DNA of 38,654 bases. Origin: Candidatus Poribacteria bacterium (lineage in GTDB: Bacteria; Poribacteria; WGA-4E; PCPOR2b). This document shows, piece by piece, positions 32,060 through 38,654 of the stretch. The notes under the pieces were generated by a model that did not search any database, was not told where the DNA came from, and saw nothing but the letters and a program-made list of their open reading frames with translations. A program made the position numbers and the translations under genes. Where the stretch lies: assembly GCA_022826645.1 (NCBI GenBank), contig JAJDUM010000080.1, positions 1-38,654 on the forward strand. Direction: 5' to 3'. Positions within the stretch are counted from its first letter, which is position 1. Each line of letters starts with the position of its first letter.

Positions 32060-33165
32060 ATTTGTTTGACACATTTTCTTTTTACGCATCACGTTTTGCG
32101 TTTTGTGCAACGGTTTTTATCCTGATCCTCAGCATATTTGCCGTTTCTGCCCCCGCTCAAAACGCCCCGCCTAAAGAGCTGAAGACATTCACGCCAGATA
32201 AAGAGGGAAATATATTCATGTTTGGGGGCAGCCAGTTCCGAGCCGCAACCGAACGTATCAACGGAAGCATTGCGCTCGACCCCGACGCGCTGCATAAGAC
32301 GTTTAAGGCGATGTTCCAACTGGATATGAAACACCTGAAAATAGAAACTGTTATTGATAAAAGGATACAGAAGGTTATGTGGAACGCCGCTGTCTACCCG
32401 CAAGCCATTCTTCGGATTGAAAGCCTGAATGTTGCAGAAGATGTCGGTCTGGTTGACGGTTTGCCCATCAACGCTGATGCCGAAGCGACCTTTGAGTTCC
32501 ACGGTGTCAGAAAGGCAGTAGAATTGAAAGGGTTACGGTTCACCTATTTTTCAAAAAACAGTCGGTTCGTCCAATGGCTACCGGGCGATGTCCTACGATT
32601 CATCGGCGGGTTTGAAATTGAAGCTGCGGACTACAACGTTAAGGCAGAGCCGGAATTAACCTCTCCAATCCCGATCAACTTCAATCTGTTTACCGTTGAC
32701 CTCGCTGACGGTATTGCCGTCCCCACCGAAATGATTGGTGCCTACTTACGTGTGCCGTTCGGTTTCTTAGGTGACTACTGGCTCGATGAGCCGGACTGGC
32801 GGCAGTTGGCAGACTCGGAATACATCGCCTCGCTTTCTTACGATACCGAGATCCCCGATGCGGTCAAACAAATTGATGGAAAGAAGGTCGCTATCACCGG
32901 ATTCATGCTCCCGATTGACGTTGACAAGGGAAAGGTGCAGCGGTTTCTGTTGCTCAAGTCAACGATGTCGTGCTGTTTCGGCGTTGCCCCACGTATCAAC
33001 GAAGTTGTTTACGTCGAATCCTCAAAAAAGCAAAAGATCCAATCGGTGATGGATACACCAATCACTGTTTTTGGTAAACTTTCGGTCGGTCAGCAATTTC
33101 GGGAGGATTTGATGCTGGTAGGCGTTTACCAATTAGCGTTGGATGAGGTAAAACGTGGACGATAA
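32056..33165 (+). CDS. YceI-like plus DUF3299 two-domain secreted protein
   Basis: A 369-residue exported protein: signal peptide to about residue 36 (AVSAPAQ), then a YceI-like lipocalin-type domain (about 45-200: INGSIALDPDALHKTFKAMF, MWNAAVYPQAILRIESL, ATFEFHGVRKAVELKG), then a DUF3299 domain (about 235-367: WRQLADSEYIASLSYD, GKKVAITGFMLPIDVD, TMSCCFGVAPRINE). YceI proteins bind isoprenoid-type lipids in the periplasm; the combination with DUF3299 is unusual. It overlaps the preceding DUF3299 gene by 4 bp, and both keep the CC motif, so the two probably work together. Confidence 0.85.
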   Translation: MNLFDTFSFYASRFAFCATVFILILSIFAVSAPAQNAPPKELKTFTPDKEGNIFMFGGSQFRAATERINGSIALDPDALHKTFKAMFQLDMKHLKIETVIDKRIQKVMWNAAVYPQAILRIESLNVAEDVGLVDGLPINADAEATFEFHGVRKAVELKGLRFTYFSKNSRFVQWLPGDVLRFIGGFEIEAADYNVKAEPELTSPIPINFNLFTVDLADGIAVPTEMIGAYLRVPFGFLGDYWLDEPDWRQLADSEYIASLSYDTEIPDAVKQIDGKKVAITGFMLPIDVDKGKVQRFLLLKSTMSCCFGVAPRINEVVYVESSKKQKIQSVMDTPITVFGKLSVGQQFREDLMLVGVYQLALDEVKRGR

Positions 33166-33325
33166 GCAGCACAATTTGAGACCTCAGTTGGCGCACCGTA
33201 GCGGTCCTGCGGCGAAGTAGTTGAGTTTTTTGCGATTCGCCATCTTCCTGATTCATTCGGACGCCCAATCGAAGACAAGCGTGTAGAATCTATCCCTGAT
33301 ACTCCAAAGTTTGTAAAATAAAAAA

Positions 33326-33354
33326 TTGTCAGAGTCAATCCCCTGTGTTATAAT
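33326..33354 (+). promoter_or_regulatory. Sigma-70 promoter, copy B
   Basis: TTGTCA (33326-33331), 17-bp spacer, perfect TATAAT (33349-33354), 50 bp before the TTG start. It allows separate expression of the DUF2946-TonB unit from the upstream DUF3299 genes. Confidence 0.6.
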
Positions 33355-33403
33355 TTTTTCGTTCAGTTTTCAAATATCCCACTCTTGAAAGAGGTAAAAG
33401 CTC

Positions 33404-33718
33404 TTGCAGAGCGATCGAATCCACATTAATCCAACTCGCTGGATAATTACGATCGGGATTTCTTATTGCCTGATGGCAATAAGTTTAGTTGGACTTCCAC
33501 ATGAACATGATCACGAACATGACCATACGAACCACTGTTCCACAGATTGTTCTGCTTGTTTCTTCAGTGCCAATCACGTCGGTATAGAATTTGCTCCTGT
33601 TGACACTGCCAATGTTGATACCTGCATCTCAATTCACCCGCCTTTCGATTCTACTTTCATTTCTACGACACTCAACAAAAATATCCAAAGTCGTGCCCCA
33701 CCAGCGTTCTCCGCTTAA
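33404..33718 (+). CDS. DUF2946-like His-rich small protein, copy B
   Basis: A 104-residue paralogue of the protein at 26921-27235: a hydrophobic segment (GISYCLMAISLVGLP), HEHDHEHDHTNH, then CSTDCSACFFSANH with one more cysteine than copy A, and closing SRAPPAF. Start TTG 33404 after GAGG, conserved with copy A. It precedes the TonB receptor gene by 130 bp. A periplasmic or membrane-bound metal relay next to the receptor is a reasonable guess. Confidence 0.7.
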   Translation: MQSDRIHINPTRWIITIGISYCLMAISLVGLPHEHDHEHDHTNHCSTDCSACFFSANHVGIEFAPVDTANVDTCISIHPPFDSTFISTTLNKNIQSRAPPAFSA

Positions 33719-33767
33719 TTTTTAGGTTTAATCCATATTTCTGTTTTTGTTTAATTAATTGCTGCCT

Positions 33768-33820
33768 TTCCCGGCTGATTTGGTGCTAGTGTTAGTATGC
33801 CTCAGTTATGGTGCCGGGAA
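33768..33820 (+). promoter_or_regulatory. Leader hairpin before the TonB receptor
   Basis: TTCCCGGC (33768-33775) pairs perfectly with GCCGGGAA (33813-33820) across a 37-base loop. The loop length and the arms match the copy A hairpin. The 3' arm ends 19 bp before AGAGG. Confidence 0.35.
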
Positions 33821-33848
33821 GACGATCTATTTATGTCTAGAGGAAATT

Positions 33849-36107
33849 ATGTTTACCTGTTTTTTTAGATGTACCTTGTTACTGATTACATTTACTGTGA
33901 AGTGGCTCCGTCTTGTGCTATTTGCTATTTTTCTTATGTATTTTATAGAAGGGAACTCCTTTGCCCGTAATATTTCGATATCAGGGCAGGCAATTGATGC
34001 TGAAACGGAAACTCCTCTCGTGGATGTTCATGTATATCTGTTGCGCCAGGCAGAAGACCTATCTACGTTCCGAACCGGCAGGACTGGAGAGTTTCGGTTT
34101 GATGAGATTGTGCAAGGGACGTATACGCTTCGATTCGAGCGCGTTGGTTATGAAAAGTTAGATCAAGAAGTCGTTGTTGAAACAGATGCGATAACAATGA
34201 CAATTAAATTAAAGCACAATCCGCTCGAACTTGGAGAGATCGTTGTCACGCCGGGCGACGAAGAGGGCGCCCACTTTGAGAAGACAACTGACCTCAACCT
34301 TTCAGCGCAGGAACTGGATCAGCAGATGGGAGCAACCATAGCCGAAACGCTTAGCGGCGAGGTAGGTATCGCTCAACGGACGATGGGCAGAGCGACTGCG
34401 CGTCCAGTTATCCGGGGCATGGGTGGCGGGCGACTGCTTATCCTCGAAGATGGTGGGCGCACCGGCGATAAATCCGCGTCCTCAGCAGATCACGCGGTTA
34501 CAATTGACCCCACCACTGCGACAAACATTGAGATTATCCGCGGAGCGGCATCGCTGATTTATGGATCAGGCACACTTGGCGGTGTCGTCAACGTCAAGCG
34601 TGAGGCTATCCCGCAAACGCTGCCCCACCGTCCAACGATGAATCTCACATTTCAGGGTGAGTCAGTCAATTCAGGGTTGACCGGGACAACAGGATTCACA
34701 ATTCCGATCGGCGACGTTGCGTGGCGGATGGAGCTCAACCGTCGGGGCACCGACGATACGCATACCCCTATCGGAGTTTTAGAAAACACGTCTTTATCGC
34801 AAACTAATTTTTCGACAGGTGTTTCAATGGTTAAGGATTGGGGGCATATCGGTATCTCCGGTGCTAGTTACCGCTCAGATTATGGGGTCCCCGGTTCACC
34901 GGAGGGACATATCCACGGCGTCACCATCGACCTTGACCGCCAGCGGTATGAGGGTGATTTTGAGTATGGGTTTCAACAATCGTTTCTTGAAAAACTGAAA
35001 ATTCACTCGACCTACACACGCTATCAGCATCAGGAACTTGAAGCGAACCAGACACTCGGTGTTGAATTTGGCGTATTGACATACAATGCCTCCGCGTTGG
35101 CTTATATGCGTGGGGACGCGGTTGCCGGGGTTTGGGGTGAGTATCGTGATCATGCGACGGGCGGGTTTTACTGGACACCACACACACGGGAAATGTCGTT
35201 GGCAGGGTTCTATTTGAAACAGAAACCACTCAACCAGGATTTAACACTACAAGGCGCGATTCGCTACGATATCAGGCGGGTTGAACCGTTCAGGGAAGGT
35301 ATTGTCACCCGCGCGGGAACGGTGGAACGACGGGACTTCGGTGGTATATCGAGTGCCGTTTCGGGGATCTATCATTGGGATGACCACTTGGAAACAGGAG
35401 CCACCTTGATGAAGACGTTTCGCACACCGGGAATCGAAGAACTTTTTTCAGATGGTCCTCATCTCGCAGTCTACTCCTATGAGATTGGTAATGCCGAACT
35501 CGGTTCAGAAAATGGATTCGGGACAGAGGCGTTTCTGCGCTATTCGGCAAAGCATGTGAAACTCAATCTCACTGCTTTTCGCAACCAGATTTACAGTTAC
35601 CTGATTTCGACCAACACAGGTGAAAAGGAGTGGGGGAGCGGGGCGGCGGGATGGCTTTGGATGTATCAGTATCAAGGACAAAACGCCCTCCTTGAGGGTG
35701 CCGAAATTAGCGTTGATGCCGAAATTATTCCACGATTTCAGGCGCAGCTGAGCACAAGTTACGTTAGAGGGACATTGGCAGACAGTGGAGCACCACTTGA
35801 GCGCATCCCACCCCTCAACGGAAAAGTGGCGTTGCGATACGTCACACAGCCGTTAAACCTGCATTTCACGGCGCGATTTTCGGATGGCCAGCATCGACTC
35901 GGCGAATTTGAAGAAACCACTGATGGTTACATCGTCTACGATGCAGGTTTTCAGTTCTCGTTCCCATGGTGGCAACTTCAGCATCAGGCGGTTGTCACGG
36001 TCGAGAATATCTTCGATACTGAATACCGTCAGCATCTTTCAAGGATCAAGTCAGTAATGCCGGAACCGGGACGGAATGTAAGGTTGTTGTATCGACTGAA
36101 CTTTTAG
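33849..36107 (+). CDS. ZnuD-like TonB-dependent outer-membrane receptor
   Basis: A 752-residue receptor starting at ATG 33849 (AGAGG 6 bp upstream). After a membrane or signal segment comes a carboxypeptidase-like regulatory domain (about 40-125: ISGQAIDAETETPLVDVHVY), a plug (about 140-250: RPVIRGMGGGRLLILEDGGR, TNIEIIRGAASLIYGSG) and a 22-strand barrel ending VRLLYRLNF. The stretch YGVPGSPEGHIHGVTIDL (near 344) corresponds to the His-bearing loop of ZnuD zinc receptors, and THTPIGVLENTS is also ZnuD-like. Uptake of zinc, or another metal or complex, across the outer membrane is inferred. The N-terminus is a hybrid: the first codons match the lipoprotein leader, and a GTG at 33897 (MKWLRLVLFAIFLMY) could be the original start. 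No tonB/exbBD is in the window. Confidence 0.88.
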   Translation: MFTCFFRCTLLLITFTVKWLRLVLFAIFLMYFIEGNSFARNISISGQAIDAETETPLVDVHVYLLRQAEDLSTFRTGRTGEFRFDEIVQGTYTLRFERVGYEKLDQEVVVETDAITMTIKLKHNPLELGEIVVTPGDEEGAHFEKTTDLNLSAQELDQQMGATIAETLSGEVGIAQRTMGRATARPVIRGMGGGRLLILEDGGRTGDKSASSADHAVTIDPTTATNIEIIRGAASLIYGSGTLGGVVNVKREAIPQTLPHRPTMNLTFQGESVNSGLTGTTGFTIPIGDVAWRMELNRRGTDDTHTPIGVLENTSLSQTNFSTGVSMVKDWGHIGISGASYRSDYGVPGSPEGHIHGVTIDLDRQRYEGDFEYGFQQSFLEKLKIHSTYTRYQHQELEANQTLGVEFGVLTYNASALAYMRGDAVAGVWGEYRDHATGGFYWTPHTREMSLAGFYLKQKPLNQDLTLQGAIRYDIRRVEPFREGIVTRAGTVERRDFGGISSAVSGIYHWDDHLETGATLMKTFRTPGIEELFSDGPHLAVYSYEIGNAELGSENGFGTEAFLRYSAKHVKLNLTAFRNQIYSYLISTNTGEKEWGSGAAGWLWMYQYQGQNALLEGAEISVDAEIIPRFQAQLSTSYVRGTLADSGAPLERIPPLNGKVALRYVTQPLNLHFTARFSDGQHRLGEFEETTDGYIVYDAGFQFSFPWWQLQHQAVVTVENIFDTEYRQHLSRIKSVMPEPGRNVRLLYRLNF

Positions 36108-36137
36108 ACTGGGCTTGACAAGCAGGCAAACGTCGGA

Positions 36138-36572
36138 TCAGTCGACGCGAAACTCCTGCTCTACACCGTTGACGTTGACCGTATAATCACCCGCTGGAAG
36201 CGGGCCAACAACAACTGTTTCTTGGTATTCTGTGGCAACCGTCGCACAAGCGAACCCTTCCGGACGCGTGGTTGTAATCTGGATGGTGATCGTGTTTCCG
36301 TCCCGTGCTGAATGGGTCTGGCGATGCGTCGTACAACTATCTGGCAGCCACCCGCTGACCTCCACGGTCACTTGAACGGGATCGCTCTCCGCAAGCAGGA
36401 CCTCCACCTCTCCGATAGGCATATCTGCAATGATAACCCTATCTCCTTCTGATGGTTCTCCGATATCCTTGAGAATATCATCAATGTTCGCGCAACCAAT
36501 GCAATATAGAACACTGATGACCGTAACAAACAGCAGCCTCCGATGGAGCGATTGGAAACGGATTGTTTTCAT
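36138..36572 (-). CDS. Small lipoprotein of unknown function
   Basis: A 144-residue protein with a signal peptide ending in the lipobox LYCIGC (cysteine 27) and a compact beta-rich body (EVEVLLAESDPVQVTVEVSG, TITIQITTTRPEGFACATVA, LPAGDYTVNVNGVEQEFRVD) with a likely disulphide between CTTH and FACAT. I do not recognise a family; the closing strand pattern resembles small Ig-like domains. AAGGAG lies 5 bp before the ATG. It follows the DUF6785-type gene by 9 bp on the same strand, so the two are cotranscribed, and it converges on the TonB receptor gene. Confidence 0.7.
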   Translation of the reverse strand: MKTIRFQSLHRRLLFVTVISVLYCIGCANIDDILKDIGEPSEGDRVIIADMPIGEVEVLLAESDPVQVTVEVSGWLPDSCTTHRQTHSARDGNTITIQITTTRPEGFACATVATEYQETVVVGPLPAGDYTVNVNGVEQEFRVD

Positions 36573-36581
36573 GATGACTCC

Positions 36582-38528
36582 TTATCCAAAATAGAAGGTG
36601 TAAGTTGGTCTTTTGAGGATGATCCCTAGTAGACTCCAAAAACTCCCCAAGACAAAATCTCCTAATGCCAGCCCTAAGAATAGCGGGATGGCTCGCCGAT
36701 AGAGCACGATTCCCCCGTATTTCAGCAGGCTCCACTTAGCGACGCCCGCGATGATGAACGGTGCCCAAAACATAAACATGTGGGACGATAGCGAAATGCC
36801 GTAGCCCAGCGGATGGATGGGCCACCAGAAAAACCGAGCGCGAACTATCCCCAGTATCAGCGTAAAACAGAACCCAAAACTCATCGCGGCGATATGTCCG
36901 TTCTGCGGATCGCGCGGCGTGGTCAGCCAACCGTGAAGGAAGCGATAGGCGCGTCCTCCAAAGCTGTTAATCTGCCCCCCTATGTTACCCGTATCTACCC
37001 CCAATCTGAAGAAGGTCTCCAGTAACATTATGAGACACATGGGCATCGCAACAACAAGTATTGCGAGCATCGAACGCGACAGTCTTTTGACATCAAGATG
37101 TCCCCGTTCAGCGAGCTTAAACGCTTCCAGCTGATGCGGCATTGGATGGCTCCGGTTATCCCGATTGAACCAAAAAAAGAGCGAGAACCATGTCAAGTTC
37201 TGTGCACCGATCTGTCGGGTGCCTAGCAGACTGACCAAGCTATGGTGGGGTCCGATGAATGTGGTCGAATGGATCGGAAAGCCGATCTGTGCCCGGAGCC
37301 GTGTGAGGGGGATCGCAATTGTCGCAAAATGCGCGGCGAAAAATAGAAGGGCAATCTTGAACCCCATGCCGCCTCGCATGGCAAACCCAACGAGAAAGAG
37401 TATTCCCAATAACACGCCTAGAAAAGCGGTTCGATACCGCATCGGCTCACCCTCATCCTCCTCCCGCCGGGGTCTGACCGCTGCCTTCAACGCCCTCCAA
37501 ATCTGCCGGCGTGTCGCCCACAGTGCAATCACACATATCCCCGTATACGCTCCGGTTTGCTGCTCATAAGGGTAAGGGAAACCGGGGATCTGTTCCATGC
37601 CTGTTACGATTGCAAAGAAAAATTGCATCTTGTAGATAAAGAAAAAGAGGAGGCATGACACCAGCAGATCCATCGGCATAAGGAAGAAAAGTCCCACAGC
37701 AAACGGATATATGACAATCGTGCTGCCGCCCCGCAGCAGGGCGTTCCACGGCTTTTCAGTGAACAACGGTGCAATGGAGATGGTCTTGGTCGGGATCACT
37801 GGGATAATTGGGAACAGGACGTGCAATCCGTTGATGAGACTAATTCCTCCTGCAATCGCAAATCCCCACCACATTGCCTGACTGCGGAAGAAGCCGCTAG
37901 CGTTGTAGGCGAGTTGGTACGGAATTTCGACGATTGGATAGGTCAATCGCTCCTGTTCCGCCCACGCTTTTCTGATGATGACGTTAATACACTGGGTGAC
38001 TAATAGCCAGACAAACGCAAAAGAACACCACCAGAATATGGGTTTCAGCCAAACAAGGAAATATTGCGGCGCGAAAAAGGACTTATCTCCCCGATAAAAG
38101 GCAAATCCTATCTCCGGATTACTGATTGTCAGCCAGTCAGGCAGGTAGTGGAAGAAGAGATCACGCCACTCATTCTCTGGTGTCGCAAAATAGAAGGCGT
38201 GCACGACAATAGAGGCCAACGGTAGGAACATGTCGTAGGACATAAAGATCAGCGACATTGACATCAAAACATAAACGGTGATTAACTCTCCGCCCGTCAG
38301 GGTATGTTTGGGATAAAATCTTTTCAGGAGCAAATTGAGCGATGACAATATCAGCACAGCAAGAACGACGGTGTAGAGCGGCGACATCAGGGTCGGAGGC
38401 GGACCAAAGGACGGCAGGGCTTCACACTCAATATGCCACCAGTAGAAGATGGGCAGGACGAGCAACGTAATAACAACGGGTCGCCAGCTAATGGGTTCCG
38501 GGTGGTTAGCGGAAAATTTGGTTTGCAT
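36582..38528 (-). CDS. DUF6785/DUF6784-type polytopic membrane protein
   Basis: A 648-residue inner-membrane protein with at least twelve hydrophobic segments. It has the layout of the DUF6785 (N-terminal) and DUF6784 (C-terminal) pair that is frequent in Poribacteria and Planctomycetes: LTGGELITVYVLMSMS, WAEQERLTYPIVEIPYQL, FFFAIVTGMEQIPGFPYPYEQQ, HPLGYGISLS and a final LGDFVLGSFWSLLG. The GELITVYVLMS and ERLTYPIVEIP segments recall oligopeptide transporter (OPT)-like proteins, so a transport role is possible but unproven. The ribosome site is weak (GAG 8 bp upstream), yet the promoter is perfect consensus. Confidence 0.82.
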   Translation of the reverse strand: MQTKFSANHPEPISWRPVVITLLVLPIFYWWHIECEALPSFGPPPTLMSPLYTVVLAVLILSSLNLLLKRFYPKHTLTGGELITVYVLMSMSLIFMSYDMFLPLASIVVHAFYFATPENEWRDLFFHYLPDWLTISNPEIGFAFYRGDKSFFAPQYFLVWLKPIFWWCSFAFVWLLVTQCINVIIRKAWAEQERLTYPIVEIPYQLAYNASGFFRSQAMWWGFAIAGGISLINGLHVLFPIIPVIPTKTISIAPLFTEKPWNALLRGGSTIVIYPFAVGLFFLMPMDLLVSCLLFFFIYKMQFFFAIVTGMEQIPGFPYPYEQQTGAYTGICVIALWATRRQIWRALKAAVRPRREEDEGEPMRYRTAFLGVLLGILFLVGFAMRGGMGFKIALLFFAAHFATIAIPLTRLRAQIGFPIHSTTFIGPHHSLVSLLGTRQIGAQNLTWFSLFFWFNRDNRSHPMPHQLEAFKLAERGHLDVKRLSRSMLAILVVAMPMCLIMLLETFFRLGVDTGNIGGQINSFGGRAYRFLHGWLTTPRDPQNGHIAAMSFGFCFTLILGIVRARFFWWPIHPLGYGISLSSHMFMFWAPFIIAGVAKWSLLKYGGIVLYRRAIPLFLGLALGDFVLGSFWSLLGIILKRPTYTFYFG

Positions 38529-38600
38529 TATCTCAACTCTGCGGAGGGATAGGGGACGCTGCTCATTGAGTAGGTTCCACGGCCGTGCTCTGAGTCAAGT

Positions 38601-38629
38601 ATTATAGACCACTTGCTATTTCCTGTCAA
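38601..38629 (-). promoter_or_regulatory. Consensus sigma-70 promoter of the DUF6785-type gene
   Basis: On the minus strand TTGACA (38629-38624), 17-bp spacer, TATAAT (38606-38601), both hexamers perfect, 73 bp upstream of the ATG. It probably drives the membrane protein and the lipoprotein gene after it. Confidence 0.7.
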
Positions 38630-38654
38630 ACAGATTCAGGGATAACATCGATAT

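Larger units (their letters stand above)
33311..33900 (+). repeat. Segmental duplication, copy B (partner 26828-27420)
   Basis: Second copy of the promoter, DUF2946-like gene, leader hairpin and signal-sequence start. Coding identity is very high (GLPHEHDHEHDHTNH versus GLPHDHDHEHDHTNH), with mainly scattered substitutions, so the duplication is recent but not identical. In this copy the next gene is the TonB receptor. Confidence 0.7.

Noticed and set aside
33761..33848. Cobalamin riboswitch, suggested by GGTGCCGGGAA before the TonB receptor
   Set aside because: The leader is far too short and lacks the conserved B12-box core; only a simple hairpin is supported.

Overview
The window looks like a contig from an uncultured Gram-negative bacterium, most likely Candidatus Poribacteria or a close relative. 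Three things suggest this. A secreted protein ends in a FlgD-like module with the motif QNYPNPFNPETWIPYHL. The gene set (WD40 and PD40 propellers, a CBM9/DUF5916 outer-membrane protein, a DUF6785-type membrane protein) is typical of that group. Intergenic DNA is rich in small dispersed repeats. The assignment is inference; no rRNA or tRNA gene was found. Lipoproteins, a TonB receptor and beta-barrels show an outer membrane.

Left part (1-7082): a CBS-domain gene on the minus strand, then a decaying nitrous-oxide-reductase (nos) locus on the plus strand. nosZ is cut after its N-terminal third inside a repeat-like palindrome. A nos-associated membrane protein is frameshifted. NosD and NosF are one 784-residue polypeptide joined by a membrane helix. 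nosY has lost its start codon and its 3' half. Three evenly spaced palindromes (41-bp period) lie upstream of nosZ. A secreted protein, a PD40 propeller and a 131-bp inverted-repeat element sit between nosZ and the membrane-protein gene.

Middle (7083-22165): almost all genes are on the minus strand. They are a two-domain M16 peptidase, an 11-blade WD40 protein, a 1033-residue multi-domain GNAT fusion flanked by debris of further Eis-like GNAT genes, a GC-rich siderophore-interacting protein probably acquired from an actinobacterium, a DUF5916 outer-membrane protein, a stand-alone ribosomal protein S4 without the zinc cysteines, a serine beta-lactamase-family hydrolase, a methyltransferase, and a small winged-helix gene with an in-frame stop. 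Next to the last gene are three Fur-box-like palindromes, then about 1.3 kb of repeats with no convincing gene.

Right part (23785-38654): a secreted HAF-repeat protein and a small beta-barrel protein precede a plus-strand metal island (26828-36107). It holds two copies of a DUF2946-like His-rich protein, two His-rich lipoproteins, a MerC-type membrane protein, a LolD/MacB-type ABC ATPase and permease, two DUF3299 proteins (one with a YceI-like domain) and a ZnuD-like TonB receptor. The set resembles the Zur-regulated PA4063-PA4066 zinc locus of Pseudomonas, so outer-membrane-to-periplasm zinc (or another divalent metal) uptake is the best hypothesis. A 590-bp segment carrying promoter, DUF2946 gene, leader hairpin and the start of the next gene is duplicated in the island. 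The window ends with a minus-strand lipoprotein gene and a large DUF6785-type membrane protein driven by a perfect consensus promoter.
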